The position numbers were made by a program, and so were the translations under genes. A DNA stretch of 64,000 nucleotides, taken from NCBI RefSeq assembly GCF_007859955.1, contig NZ_SJPR01000004.1, positions 434,001 through 498,000 on the forward strand, in the 5' to 3' direction. Shown in pieces: positions 39,154 through 48,755 of this stretch. Under the pieces are notes generated by a model. It made no database searches and was not told the DNA's origin. It saw only the letters and a program-made list of their open reading frames with translations. Positions within the stretch are counted from its first letter, which is position 1; each line of letters opens with the position of its first letter. This DNA is from Botrimarina colliarenosi (GTDB lineage Bacteria; Planctomycetota; Planctomycetia; Pirellulales; Lacipirellulaceae).

Positions 39154-39948
39154 ATGCTCCGAGGCATTCCCACCGTCGCCTTTGCACTGCTCTGCCTCGG
39201 CAACTCCGGGTGCAGCGTTTGGCGGTACGCCCGGCTGTCTTGTATCGAAGAGCCGAAACTCTTCTGCGAGCGTGAGGACGACCTCGCGAGCTTGGCGACT
39301 TATCAATCGTGGGCCGACGAGGCTTGGGCGGAAACCGGCGCTTGCTGCCCCGCATCGTGCTTAGAAATCGACTACGCCTGGGGGTTCCGCGAAGGATTCG
39401 CCCAGTACGTCTACGCGGGAGGAACCGGCGAGCCGCCGGCGATGCCGCCCCGTCCCTACTGGCAAGTCGATCAGCGGACGGCGGAAGGCGCCGCGGCCGT
39501 CAATAGCTGGTTCGCCGGCTACCGCCATGGCGCGAGTGTCGCCCGTGAAGGCGGATACCGTGCCGCCACGACTGTGCGTCTGTCGGGATCGCTCAAGGAC
39601 TGCGACGCCTGCGGATGCCCCACCGATCCGGCGAACCCTCCGCAAGAGATGGTCCCTTCGGAACCGATGTCCGGGCCGACGTTTGAGTCGCCTGCTCAGA
39701 TGCCGCCGCCGAGCGAAATCATCATCCCCCTGCAGACTCGGCCGACGGATACACAGTCGGATCCGCCGTCGCAACCGGAGGACTCCTCCGAATTGCGAAT
39801 CCCGTCCCTCGAACCGACGCCGAACCGAACGACGGCGCCAGAAGCGGCGCTAACGCCGCGGCCGCGGGTCGAGCTCGGAGGCGCCGGCCAACCAGCGGCT
39901 CGGGTCACGAGAGTTGAACAAACCGCCCTCTTCGAGATCGTAAGGTGA
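39154..39948 (+). CDS. Lipoprotein upstream of the polysaccharide exporter
   Basis: 264 residues from the ATG at 39154. Signal peptide and lipobox FALLCLGNSGC place a lipidated Cys near residue 18. A Cys-containing domain follows (WAETGACCPASCLEIDYAWG, FREGFAQYVYAGGTGEPPAM, VNSWFAGYRHGASVAREGGY). The C-terminal half is Pro/Ser/Thr/Glu-rich and looks disordered. The stop lies beside the Wza-like gene start, so they are one transcript. Probably an envelope accessory of polysaccharide export; no function is known to me. Confidence 0.75.
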   Translation: MLRGIPTVAFALLCLGNSGCSVWRYARLSCIEEPKLFCEREDDLASLATYQSWADEAWAETGACCPASCLEIDYAWGFREGFAQYVYAGGTGEPPAMPPRPYWQVDQRTAEGAAAVNSWFAGYRHGASVAREGGYRAATTVRLSGSLKDCDACGCPTDPANPPQEMVPSEPMSGPTFESPAQMPPPSEIIIPLQTRPTDTQSDPPSQPEDSSELRIPSLEPTPNRTTAPEAALTPRPRVELGGAGQPAARVTRVEQTALFEIVR

Positions 39949-39959
39949 GGCGGCCGGCC

Positions 39960-41339
39960 ATGAACCTCTGCACAAGTCCACCGCATCACTCGGCGCGATC
40001 CGCGCGACATTCCGTCGATGCGTGCCGCCTCGCGATGGTGGCGCTCGCGGTCGCCAGCCTCGCCGGTTGCGCGGCGTTCACCAACCCGGTTGCGAACGGC
40101 ATCCCGGTTCGGATGGTGCCAGATGACTTGCTGGCCGAGTCGCGCGAGGGTTACGAGCCGATCAACCTGGCGATGCTCCGGACGGAGCCGCCGAAGAAGT
40201 TCTTGCTCGACGCGGGCGATACGCTCGGCATCTACATCGAAGGGATCATCGGCGACGCGAGTACGCCGCCCCCGGTGAACCTCCCGTCGTCTTCGGACCT
40301 GCCGCCGGCGATTGGGTACCCTTTCCCGATCCGCGACGACGGCGCTATCTCGCTGCCGCTGGCCGGATCGGTCCATGTCGCCGGGATGACGATCGAGGAA
40401 GCGGAAGACGCCGTCATCCGCGCTTACCTCGACAAGGAGATCATCCGCGAAGAAGACTTCCGGATCATTGTCACGCTGCTCCGGGCGCGGACGGTGCGGG
40501 TCCTGGTCGTCCGAGAGGATGGCCGCAATCCCTCGTTGACCATTCGCAATCCCGGCCTGCGCGGCATCGGGTCGGCGTCCACCACCGTGGGCGGCGAAAC
40601 ATCGCCGACGGGGGACACGTTGGAACTTCCCATCTACGAAAATGACCTGCTCAATGCGTTGACGCAGACGGGCGGGGTGCCCAACAGCGGGATCACGCCC
40701 GAGGCTGTTATTTACCGGGGCTACGCCCCCGGTGAGGATTTGCCGAACACCGTCGCCGTCGGGGGGGCGACGTGCCCTTGCGACGACCTGCAGAGTGGCA
40801 AAGAGGTGATCCGGGTGCCCCTACGGAAGCGGTGCGACGAACGGGTCTCGATCCCACGGGAGAACATCGTGCTGCAGGACGGCGACATCGTCACGCTCCG
40901 CGCGCTCGAGCCCGAACGCTTTTACACGGGCGGGCTGCTCCCGGCGGGAGAGCAAGTCTTGCCGTACGACTACGACCTCACCGTCATCGAAGCGGTGCTA
41001 CGCACGAACGGCCCGCTGGTTAACGGCGGCGTCAACAGCAGCAACCTCAACGGCAATATTGTCGGCGGCGGTCTAGGGAACCCCTCTCCCAGTCAACTCA
41101 CCGTGCTACGCAGCCTGCCTAACGGGCAGCGTGTCAACATCACGGTGAATCTCAACGAGGCTTTGCGCGACTCACGGATGAATATCCTCGTCCAGACAGA
41201 TGACATCCTGTTGCTGCAGGAGAACCGGGACGAAGCTCTCAGCCGCTACTTCTTCAACAGCGTCTTCCGGATGGACTTCTTCTTCCGGGTGCTGAACCGG
41301 AACGACGGCCAAGGATCGGCGTCCCTCGTCCTGCCGTAG
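39960..41339 (+). CDS. Polysaccharide biosynthesis/export protein (Wza-like)
   Basis: 459 residues from the ATG at 39960, with AAGGTGAGG about 10 nt upstream; a GTG at 39945 overlapping the previous stop is the alternative. Signal peptide and lipobox VALAVASLAGC. The Poly_export domain begins LDAGDTLGIYIEGIIGD and includes DDGAISLPLAGSVHVAGMTI and EEAEDAVIRAYL. SLBB-like units follow (GALTQTGGVPNS-like segment near 238; EVIRVPLRKR; IVLQDGDIVTL). Forms the outer-membrane or envelope channel for the polysaccharide polymerised and regulated by the genes at 43337-48355. Confidence 0.9.
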   Translation: MNLCTSPPHHSARSARHSVDACRLAMVALAVASLAGCAAFTNPVANGIPVRMVPDDLLAESREGYEPINLAMLRTEPPKKFLLDAGDTLGIYIEGIIGDASTPPPVNLPSSSDLPPAIGYPFPIRDDGAISLPLAGSVHVAGMTIEEAEDAVIRAYLDKEIIREEDFRIIVTLLRARTVRVLVVREDGRNPSLTIRNPGLRGIGSASTTVGGETSPTGDTLELPIYENDLLNALTQTGGVPNSGITPEAVIYRGYAPGEDLPNTVAVGGATCPCDDLQSGKEVIRVPLRKRCDERVSIPRENIVLQDGDIVTLRALEPERFYTGGLLPAGEQVLPYDYDLTVIEAVLRTNGPLVNGGVNSSNLNGNIVGGGLGNPSPSQLTVLRSLPNGQRVNITVNLNEALRDSRMNILVQTDDILLLQENRDEALSRYFFNSVFRMDFFFRVLNRNDGQGSASLVLP

Positions 41340-41422
41340 CGAGCGTTCACGACGCGACGGTCCCCGACGAAGACCTGCCACAACTGCGTCTGCTCACACG
41401 ATTCTGCGGAAGCGTACCTAAC

Positions 41423-41456
41423 GAAAAAAGGCCGCGGTGGGGAGCCACCGAGGCCT
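41423..41456 (-). terminator. Terminator of the small Pro-rich secreted protein gene
   Basis: Minus-strand hairpin AAGGCCTCGGTGG...CCACCGCGGCCTT followed by TTTTTT. Confidence 0.75.
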
Positions 41457-41527
41457 TCTCTCATGATTCTTGTCTCGCTAACGACGCCATCAACTCGACT
41501 GTGTCAAAAGCGGCGCCAAAAGCGGCG

Positions 41528-41920
41528 TCAAAACGGCGGGCGCGGGGGCGGCCGGAAGGGGCTCCGCACACGGGGCCGGTAGGTAGGTCGCGTCGTCACC
41601 GACAACGGCGTGAACTCAGCCGTAACCGACTCGCTGACCGACGTGATGGGTTCCAGCGGGGCGGCCGGCGCCGTCGCTGTCTGCGTCGGGGCTGCCAACG
41701 AAGACGGAGCTGCCAACGGCGGCGTCACGGCAGTATCCGTGGCGAGCACGGGAAAGCCGAGGCGGTCGTTTGCCAGCCGGGTGCTGAGCGGGGCCAAGAA
41801 CGGATTGCTGATCCGCGTCCAAGTCGCCGATCGGCTCGCACGCCCCGCCGCCGTAGCGTCGGTCGCCACGACGGTCGTCGCCAGCAAGGCGGCGAACAAG
41901 GGGATTAAGGTGCTTCGCAT
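41528..41920 (-). CDS. Small secreted Ala/Pro/Thr-rich protein
   Basis: 130 residues from the ATG at 41920, preceded by AGGAG. Signal peptide STLIPLFAALLATTVVATDA. The mature part is low-complexity (PLAAPSSLAAPTQTATAPAA) and ends in a basic proline-rich tail (RPTYRPRVRSPFRPPPRPPF). No family recognised. It sits between the exporter gene and the PEP-CTERM gene but on the opposite strand to the former. Confidence 0.6.
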   Translation of the reverse strand: MRSTLIPLFAALLATTVVATDATAAGRASRSATWTRISNPFLAPLSTRLANDRLGFPVLATDTAVTPPLAAPSSLAAPTQTATAPAAPLEPITSVSESVTAEFTPLSVTTRPTYRPRVRSPFRPPPRPPF

Positions 41921-42116
41921 CTGCGGCGTTCTCCTCTGATGGGCGTAAGTCGGCAAATCCGGTGTACTGGTCCCGCCCTGGGCAAATCGATCCGACGCTT
42001 AGGGTCGACGCTGTGGATTCGATCTGGTTGTGGCGATTGTAACTCTCAAGTCGCCGCGACACAAACCATTCCCGGAGGCAATCGTCAGCCACGCTCCCTG
42101 TGGTTGTGCCGGGGGG

Positions 42117-42992
42117 TTAGACCCGACGCCGAACCATCATGGCCACCAGACCCATAACAGCGGCGACGGCTGCTGATGGTTCAGGGATCTGCTTATCGAA
42201 CTCACTTGTCTCGAAAACCATGAAGTTGTCGAAGTACGCGGTCCCCGTCAACGACTGCGATTCCGCATCGAGCGACGCCGCTAACGCGGCGATGTCGGCG
42301 TCGGTGAACTGGTCGACCCCGGCGAACTCAAAGTCGGTCGTGAACAGCGGGACGCCGTTAAGAAACCCGTGGTACATGTTCACGCTGTAATCGAAGATCA
42401 TTCGGTAGCTGTTCCAAGCGTCGAAAGCGACGGTCTCGCCGCCGGGCGTCGGAATCAGGCCGCTAACCGAGTCGCCGTAAAGCACCTCACCGGTGGCCGC
42501 ATCGACGCCAAGCATGCCGGCGCGCAAAACGGGGTTGCCGTCGTCATCGTTGGCCTCAACGCCGAAGAACGGACCAAACCCAGTGCTCGAGAACGTTTGG
42601 TCGACCCGCATGTCCCACTCGATGCAGATGTACTGCATGGAAGGGTAACCCGAGACGGGGACCGCCCAGCGGTCGTCCGAGTTAGCGGCCCGGTTTACCT
42701 CGACGGCCTGACTGCCAGACGCCACAACACTCGACTGAACCACAGCGGTCCCGGCGCCGGCAAGCGGCGACTGCAACCATTGCTGCGTGCCAAAGCCACC
42801 GGTGGTCGATGCGAACTGCCCTTCGAGCTGACCGGTCCCAATAAAGGTGGTCGAATAGCTCGGGGACTCAAATCCTTCGCCATCCACGATGGTGAACGTC
42901 GCCGCGGGACTCACCCCGGCGGTCACCAAGACGGCGAGCATCGCCTGCGCACAGCGCCAGGCTGAAAAAGTCGATTGAATTGTGGCGTTCAC
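42117..42992 (-). CDS. PEP-CTERM protein, paralogue of 37802-38815
   Basis: 291 residues from the GTG at 42992, chosen over an upstream ATG because AGGAG stands 8 nt before it and the signal peptide (AMLAVLVTAGVSPAA) is then well placed. The domain GEGFESPSYSTTFIGTGQLE, QAVEVNRAANSDDRWAVPVS and STGFGPFFGVEAND aligns along its length with the protein at 37802-38815. Dockerin loops are absent. The tail IPEPSAAVAAVMGLVAMMVR ends in Arg-Arg-Val. Lies just before the tyrosine kinase gene on the same strand, within the polysaccharide locus. Confidence 0.85.
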   Translation of the reverse strand: MNATIQSTFSAWRCAQAMLAVLVTAGVSPAATFTIVDGEGFESPSYSTTFIGTGQLEGQFASTTGGFGTQQWLQSPLAGAGTAVVQSSVVASGSQAVEVNRAANSDDRWAVPVSGYPSMQYICIEWDMRVDQTFSSTGFGPFFGVEANDDDGNPVLRAGMLGVDAATGEVLYGDSVSGLIPTPGGETVAFDAWNSYRMIFDYSVNMYHGFLNGVPLFTTDFEFAGVDQFTDADIAALAASLDAESQSLTGTAYFDNFMVFETSEFDKQIPEPSAAVAAVMGLVAMMVRRRV

Positions 42993-42999
42993 TAGCTCG

Positions 43000-43004
43000 C
43001 TCCT
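43000..43004 (-). promoter_or_regulatory. Shine-Dalgarno supporting the GTG start at 42992
   Basis: AGGAG on the minus strand, 7-8 nt before the GTG. Confidence 0.6.
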
Positions 43005-43089
43005 GTCAAAGTTGATTAAGCCGAACGCCCCGTTGTTCGTCTTGCTCGGAAGCAATCCGACGGTTCGAAGGCGTGTTGCGTGGGTACTG

Positions 43090-43161
43090 TCGACCCGTCT
43101 TGGTGGCCGGCCGTCTTTGTGGCCGGCCCGTCTTGGTGGGAGCCGACCCGTCTTGGTGGGA
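43090..43161. repeat. Short tandem repeat, four units
   Basis: Four imperfect units of about 16-20 bp sharing the core CCGTCTTGGTGG (the second has CTTTG). They lie in the 344-bp gap between the PEP-CTERM and tyrosine kinase genes. Confidence 0.75.
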
Positions 43162-43336
43162 AGCTTGGCGCCGACGTACGGGACCGGCCTCAGCCGTTCC
43201 AGAACGCGGCACCGTCACGAGGCTATTCGTGGGGTCAGACAGGGTCAACGATAAACCGCTATAAATCCGGCAAAATCACCGCGACCGGTAATAAGCACGC
43301 CGGGCCATGGGGCGCCATAAAGGTCGGGCGGCCTGC

Positions 43337-45586
43337 TCAGCTGTCGACTGCCCCGAGTTCGGGTTCGAGGTCTTGCTTCAAAAGACGGCGACGGGAGGGG
43401 GCGGGCTCTGGCGCCACTTCCCCCCCGTAAGCGACCTGTCCGTTGGACCCGTAGCCGTAGGCGTAGTAACCGCCGTAACTCGCCCGATGGAGGGGGGCCG
43501 CGTTCACGATCACGCCCAGCCGCTGGGTGCGAACCTTCAGCAGCTCGTCCCGGGCGCTCACGCTGATGCGGCGCGTCGATCGCTCGGCACGCAGAACCAA
43601 CAGCGAGCAATCGACCATCGCCGAGATGAGTCGGGCGTCGGCCACCGGCATGACCGGCGGAGAATCGATGATGATCTGATCGTAGTGTCGCGAGAGTTGC
43701 TCCAAGGCCTCGCTAAAGTTGCCGTTATTCAGCAGCTCGACGGGGCTGGCCGGGATGCGGCCGCAGGCGAGTAGGTCAAGCGAAGGCACCGAGGTGGCGA
43801 CGACCGCCTCGATCGCTGGGGTCACTCCGGAAAGGACCGCGGCGAAGCCCGACTCGACCTCCACACCGAAGATTTCATGCTGGGTCGGCTTCCGCATGTC
43901 GGCGTCGATGAGCAAGACGCGTTGATTCGCCTGGGCCATGGCGATCGCCAAGTTGCTCGCGACGGTCGACTTGCCGTCACCCGGCGCCGGCGACGTGACG
44001 ACATAGGTGCGGGCGTCCCCCGCCAGGCCGAAGTGGAGCGAGGTCCGCAGCGCGCGGATCGCTTCGGCGGCGACCGAACGGGGCTGCAGCGCCACGATGC
44101 GTCCGCCAATGTTGCGTTCGCCCTCTCGGCTCCGCGCCCCCGTGACCAGGGGAACCGCGCCGACGATCGGCAGCTGCATGACCGAGGCGATCTCTTCGAT
44201 CGACTTCAATCGATGGTCAAGCAGGTTGCGTAGCCAAGCGAGGCCAAAACCAAGCATCGCCCCAAACGCCAGCCCGAGGGACAACGTCTTGGGCCGGTCG
44301 GGGAAGGTCTGCATCCCCGGCCCGGCGACCTCGAGGATCGACACGTTCATGGCGCCGACCTCCTCGCTGAGATTCACTTCCTTGATCCGCTCGTCGAGGA
44401 TGTCACACATGCGGGCCGTCCGGTCGTGCGCCTCCTGCAACGCATCGAGTTTCGCCGCCTGCTGGCTCACCGCCGTTGCGAGAGCAAACTGCTTGTCGTA
44501 GGCGCGTTGGAGCTCGTCACGGCGTTGCGTCAGCAGCTCGTAGTCTTGCCGCAGGCCGTCGACATAGGCGTTGAGGATCGCTTGCTGCTGCTCGGCTTGC
44601 TTGCTGCGCAGCTTGTCGAGCGAGTCTTGCAGGAGCCGCACCGAGGGGTATCCCGGACCCCATTTCGTCTGTTGCGAGACGAGACTCTGTTCGACCGACT
44701 GGATCTGGCCCTCGAGGTCGCTGCCGCGTGAGTTCGAATGAGCCGAGCGGGCAAGCTCCATGAGGAACGGCGCCTGGTCCGGATTCTCCAGCATCTTCTT
44801 CGCACGGGCGTAGCGAGTCTTCGACTCGAGAAGCTGGATCTGGGTGGCGTTCAGCTCTTGCGACAACGCGCTGAAAAGCTCGTTGACCACGTTCCCTTCT
44901 TTCGATTGAATCGCGAGGGAGACGTGCTCTTGGCGGAAGCTCTCCAACGCCTTCCGCCGCGACTCGAGCTCGTCGTCACGGCGTTGTTTTTCACTCCGCA
45001 GGATGTTGACGACGTCGACAACGTTCGTGCGACGTTCTTCGGCGTACTGGGTGATGTAAGCGTCGACCACCGAGTTGACGATCACCGCCGCATCGGTGGG
45101 GTTCTCGAGCTCGATGGCGATATTGATGATGTCGTCTCGCTCGCCGACGGCGACCTCCAGCGACTCACGCAACAGCCCGACCGGGTTGTCGGTTTTCCGG
45201 AAGGTCTCGAGGGCCGCGTTCTCGGGCGCTTCGACCGCTGCGGAGAGGACCGACGAGGACCGGATCAATTCCGCCTGGGTGAACAGGTACTTGTTTGAGA
45301 ACGTGCCCAACGCGTCGCCGTTCAATGCGCGGGGCAGGTTTTGTTCGACAAAGACGCGCGCCAGGCTCGTGTAGCGAGGCACCACACGCTGTAAGTACAG
45401 CCACGACGCGAGGCCGCCCAACAAGGTGAACAGCAGGATGAGCCATCGGCTCTGCCAGGCGATCGCAGCGACGTTGACGCCGCCGGCGTCCTCGTCCTGG
45501 TCGATGATCATTCCGGGCGCCGGCAGGGACGCCGACGACGGCGTCATCGCGTACGTACTAGCGGGGGCGGACGGAGGCAGAGCCAT
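43337..45586 (-). CDS. Polysaccharide co-polymerase / tyrosine autokinase (Wzc-like)
   Basis: 749 residues. TM1 is about 47-65 (SRWLILLFTLLGGLASWLYL), then a Wzz domain and long coiled coil (residues 180-400), then TM2 (LSLGLAFGAMLGFGLAWL). The BY-kinase domain has Walker A-prime APGDGKST at about 534-541, LLIDADMRKP and IIIDSPPV. The end has a tyrosine cluster (YGGYYAYGYGSNGQVAYGG) for autophosphorylation. Such proteins control chain length and export together with a Wza channel, here at 39960-41339. Separated by 210 bp from the upstream polymerase. Confidence 0.93.
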   Translation of the reverse strand: MALPPSAPASTYAMTPSSASLPAPGMIIDQDEDAGGVNVAAIAWQSRWLILLFTLLGGLASWLYLQRVVPRYTSLARVFVEQNLPRALNGDALGTFSNKYLFTQAELIRSSSVLSAAVEAPENAALETFRKTDNPVGLLRESLEVAVGERDDIINIAIELENPTDAAVIVNSVVDAYITQYAEERRTNVVDVVNILRSEKQRRDDELESRRKALESFRQEHVSLAIQSKEGNVVNELFSALSQELNATQIQLLESKTRYARAKKMLENPDQAPFLMELARSAHSNSRGSDLEGQIQSVEQSLVSQQTKWGPGYPSVRLLQDSLDKLRSKQAEQQQAILNAYVDGLRQDYELLTQRRDELQRAYDKQFALATAVSQQAAKLDALQEAHDRTARMCDILDERIKEVNLSEEVGAMNVSILEVAGPGMQTFPDRPKTLSLGLAFGAMLGFGLAWLRNLLDHRLKSIEEIASVMQLPIVGAVPLVTGARSREGERNIGGRIVALQPRSVAAEAIRALRTSLHFGLAGDARTYVVTSPAPGDGKSTVASNLAIAMAQANQRVLLIDADMRKPTQHEIFGVEVESGFAAVLSGVTPAIEAVVATSVPSLDLLACGRIPASPVELLNNGNFSEALEQLSRHYDQIIIDSPPVMPVADARLISAMVDCSLLVLRAERSTRRISVSARDELLKVRTQRLGVIVNAAPLHRASYGGYYAYGYGSNGQVAYGGEVAPEPAPSRRRLLKQDLEPELGAVDS

Positions 45587-45796
45587 CGGGCGTCGAATCG
45601 GTAAGGAGAGAGCGTGGGAACGCCGAAAGCGGCCCGGCGGGGCGTCGTCCCGGTCAGGTCAGACGAGCCCCCATCATAACGAGCTTTTTCCTGTGAGGCC
45701 AAACTCTCGCAGGCGCCAGCACCAACTCGATCCCGTTCCGGCGTCAAGCAGGGCGACGGGGAACGATTGTGCCGGTATTGACGGTCAGTCCGGCGA

Positions 45797-48355
45797 TCAC
45801 TCGCTGGGCCCTCCCTGACCCTCCGCTGGCGACGGATCGGGTGAGGCTTCGGCGGGATCGTCCGCCGAACGCCGCCCGGCATCGTCCCAATCCGGCACGG
45901 GGAAGGTCTCGTTCTGCTCGACTTTTAGGATCAACTCTTCCATCCGCTTGCGGGCCGGCTCCCATCCGGGCTTCAACCGAAAACTGAGTCGCGCCTCGCG
46001 GTAGGCCTCCTCGAAGCGTCCGAGTTCCGCGAGCATGTCGGCGAGTTTGAGCCGCCAGACGACATTCCCATGCTGCAGGGCGAGCGCCTGGCGATAGAGA
46101 TCGATGGCTCGCTCCAGGTCCCCCTCCTGCCGTATACGACTCGCGACGGTGACGATTTGCTCCGCAGTAGCCCCCCCCTCGGCGACTTGGGCGGCGGTCA
46201 AATCCATCGAATCCTTCCGGAAGTCCTCCGCCAGGTCGTCTCGACCACGCTGATCCGCTAGGTCGGCGAGGGCGCGCAGGCGTTCATCGTCGCCAACCGC
46301 CCACTCGGTTGGCGTTGCGTAGTCCGAGAAGAAGTCGATCAGCAGCCCCGCCGCTTCCCGGTAGTGGAATTCGCTCAAACCGACACAGCGGCGTAGCAGT
46401 GCTTTGGCCCGCTCCGGGTCGGGAGGCACGCGCAGACACGCGACGCACGCCGCGGCGTAGCAGGCCTCGGGATCGTTGGGGGTTAACGCGTATCCTGTCT
46501 CGATCCTGTCGAACCCAGCCAGGTCTCCCAGCGCAAGCCGCACCTTCCCCTCAAGCGTGTGCGTCGGTCCGTAGGTGGGGCAGAGCGCCCGCGTTTTAAC
46601 GAGTTCTGCGACGAGTTGCTCGGCGACCTCGCGGCCGGCGGGCTCCGCGACGAGTTCGCTTGGATCGGCGCCCCCGACGAACGCCTGCCAACGATAGGCG
46701 TTCAACCAGTAGGCAAGTTCCACATCGGCCGGACAAACCTCGGAAGCAGTCTGAGCCGCCGCCAGAAGGTCGACATAGTCGGCCGAATCGCCATCCCAGT
46801 CGCTGCGGAGGAGGTCTTGTTCCAAGCCATACGCAACCGACGCCCACTGGCCGGCCTGATAGTCTCGCCACGCGAGTCGGGTGAACATGGCTCCGACAAC
46901 GAGCACCGCAATCGCGACAGCCAGAGACGCCCAACTCGGACGGCTGAAGGGGCGAGCGCCGACTGACAGCCGCTCGGCCGATCGCGCCGCCAAAGCGGGC
47001 GTCAAGCCGCACATCGCCGCCATCGCACAGAAGACGGCCGGCAAACGCAGGCCGAAGTCGCCGAGGCTCTGCACCCCGCACGCGGCCAGGGCGTAAAGCA
47101 CACCGTATAAGGCGTATCGGGTCGAGGACTTGCTCCGCCGGACCGTTCGGGCGCCCCTGGAGACAAGCGCCGCCAGGAAGAGGCCGACCAGCAGTACGCC
47201 GACCGCTCCCGTCTCTTCAAACAGCTGGGCGTGGTCATTGTCGGCCTGCTCCGCCAACGCGCTCGATTGGGTCGTGTCGAACGCCGGGAAAACGAATCGG
47301 TGGGTCCCGAGCCCCGTTCCAACGACCCCGTGACGCCAACCGACGCCGGCAACCGCGGCGGAGAGCTCGAGCCGGTCGTCGTACGCGGCGCCTACTTCGG
47401 CGCTGCTGATCCGCTCATAAAAAGCCTCGCCGCCGACCATCAGAAGGGTAGCGGCGGCCAGAAACGCCGAGCTGATCACCCACCAGCCCCACGCCCCCTT
47501 CTTCTGCCCCAAGCCTCCGACGACCGCCAGCGCCGAGAGGCCTAACGCCATCCCCAACGCCCCGCCGCGGCTGAACGACAGGGCGATGGCGACGACTTGG
47601 ACCGCCAGTCCACAGACCAAGACGCCTTGCTCTTGCAGGTAGCCGTTCAGGCTGACCCGCCGCCGCGAGCGTCCCGCCCGGCGCCGCTGGTCACTTGCCC
47701 GGATCAGCAGCAACCCGACGCCGGCCCCAATCGAAACGTTGATCAGCTGACAGAAGTTGCTGTGGTTGAGGAAGCTCCCGACCCAGGGCCCGACGCCCAA
47801 ACCGGGGTCGCCGTAGATGCCTGGCGCTTTGACCGCAATCTGCCCGATCGCCAACACCGACTCGGCGACGCCGACGGTGAACAGGCCCGCCAACAACCAC
47901 CGGACCGACTCTCCCGACCGGACTCCGATCGCCACCGATGCGAAGACCGCGGCGCCGAGGAGCAAGTGGGCGAGCCCCTCGCGGGTGGCGGGCGTGTAGT
48001 AGCTCACCGTGGCCCACGCCGGAGCCTCCTCGCTCAAGTCGCGCAGCGATTCGGCCCGAACCGGGGAGAGAATCCCCACGCCTGCGATCGGCAGCGGGAG
48101 CAGCTGGAACGCGACGAACAGCGTCAGCAAAGCGAGGGCGGCGGCTTCGACCCGCATTCCACCGCCGCGCCACCTCCAGGCCGCGGCGACGCCGAGCAAC
48201 GTGGCCGCCAGCGCCAGCAGCGGCTGGAGCCAGGCCGAGACGCCTCCGTAGGCGACCGTCGAGACAGCGACGACCGCCACAACCGCCCCGACCACAGCAA
48301 GCGACCGCCGCCTCTCGGTGGGGTTGGGCAGCGGCGGGAGGGGGGGCGGGTTCAC
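45797..48355 (-). CDS. O-antigen ligase/polymerase family protein with C-terminal TPRs
   Basis: 852 residues. The first 480 hold about 12 membrane helices with the Wzy_C-type segment NHSNFCQLINVSIGAGVGLL, FSRGGALGMALGLSALAVVG and the periplasmic loop HGVVGTGLGTHRFVFPAFDT with ADNDHAQLFEETGAVG. After the last helix (LAVAIAVLVVGAMFTRLAW) come about 350 residues of alpha-helical repeats, ending in TPRs (DLERAIDLYRQALALQHGNV, LGRFEEAYREARLSFRLKPG). Probably polymerises or ligates the polysaccharide made by this locus. The TPR tail may recruit partners. Confidence 0.9.
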   Translation of the reverse strand: MNPPPLPPLPNPTERRRSLAVVGAVVAVVAVSTVAYGGVSAWLQPLLALAATLLGVAAAWRWRGGGMRVEAAALALLTLFVAFQLLPLPIAGVGILSPVRAESLRDLSEEAPAWATVSYYTPATREGLAHLLLGAAVFASVAIGVRSGESVRWLLAGLFTVGVAESVLAIGQIAVKAPGIYGDPGLGVGPWVGSFLNHSNFCQLINVSIGAGVGLLLIRASDQRRRAGRSRRRVSLNGYLQEQGVLVCGLAVQVVAIALSFSRGGALGMALGLSALAVVGGLGQKKGAWGWWVISSAFLAAATLLMVGGEAFYERISSAEVGAAYDDRLELSAAVAGVGWRHGVVGTGLGTHRFVFPAFDTTQSSALAEQADNDHAQLFEETGAVGVLLVGLFLAALVSRGARTVRRSKSSTRYALYGVLYALAACGVQSLGDFGLRLPAVFCAMAAMCGLTPALAARSAERLSVGARPFSRPSWASLAVAIAVLVVGAMFTRLAWRDYQAGQWASVAYGLEQDLLRSDWDGDSADYVDLLAAAQTASEVCPADVELAYWLNAYRWQAFVGGADPSELVAEPAGREVAEQLVAELVKTRALCPTYGPTHTLEGKVRLALGDLAGFDRIETGYALTPNDPEACYAAACVACLRVPPDPERAKALLRRCVGLSEFHYREAAGLLIDFFSDYATPTEWAVGDDERLRALADLADQRGRDDLAEDFRKDSMDLTAAQVAEGGATAEQIVTVASRIRQEGDLERAIDLYRQALALQHGNVVWRLKLADMLAELGRFEEAYREARLSFRLKPGWEPARKRMEELILKVEQNETFPVPDWDDAGRRSADDPAEASPDPSPAEGQGGPSE

Positions 48356-48755
48356 TTGGCGACGGCTCGGAGGGGCCTGCTTTTGGCGTTCACGTAAGGG
48401 TTATCAGCGTAGCCACTGGCGATTCACCGTCCTACAAAACGTCGCAAATCGGGAGGGCAGGCCGCCCGACCGGGACCGGGACGGGACTCCCAAGAACAAC
48501 CCGGGAAGCGTGATGTGCTCAAACTATTGGCGGACCGATCACCGACTCTGCCAAGAGAAAGGGCGCCCGACTCCTCTGCAGAGGGGGCAATACATCGTCA
48601 ATTGTTAAATCTCTGCGAATGCGTGCCATTCGACGCCGCAAAAGATTGCACGACCACCGCCGAGGTGGGAAGTTGTGGGCGAATCGCTTCAGAGCGTGTC
48701 GGACCGATGCGTCACTCAACAGACAATTGATCGCAGCACCAGGGAATCAGTAACG
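48356..48755. other. Divergent intergenic region
   Basis: AT content rises toward the PEP-CTERM gene at 48756 (CAATTGTTAAATC near 48600). No convincing promoter pair or structured RNA seen. Confidence 0.4.
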
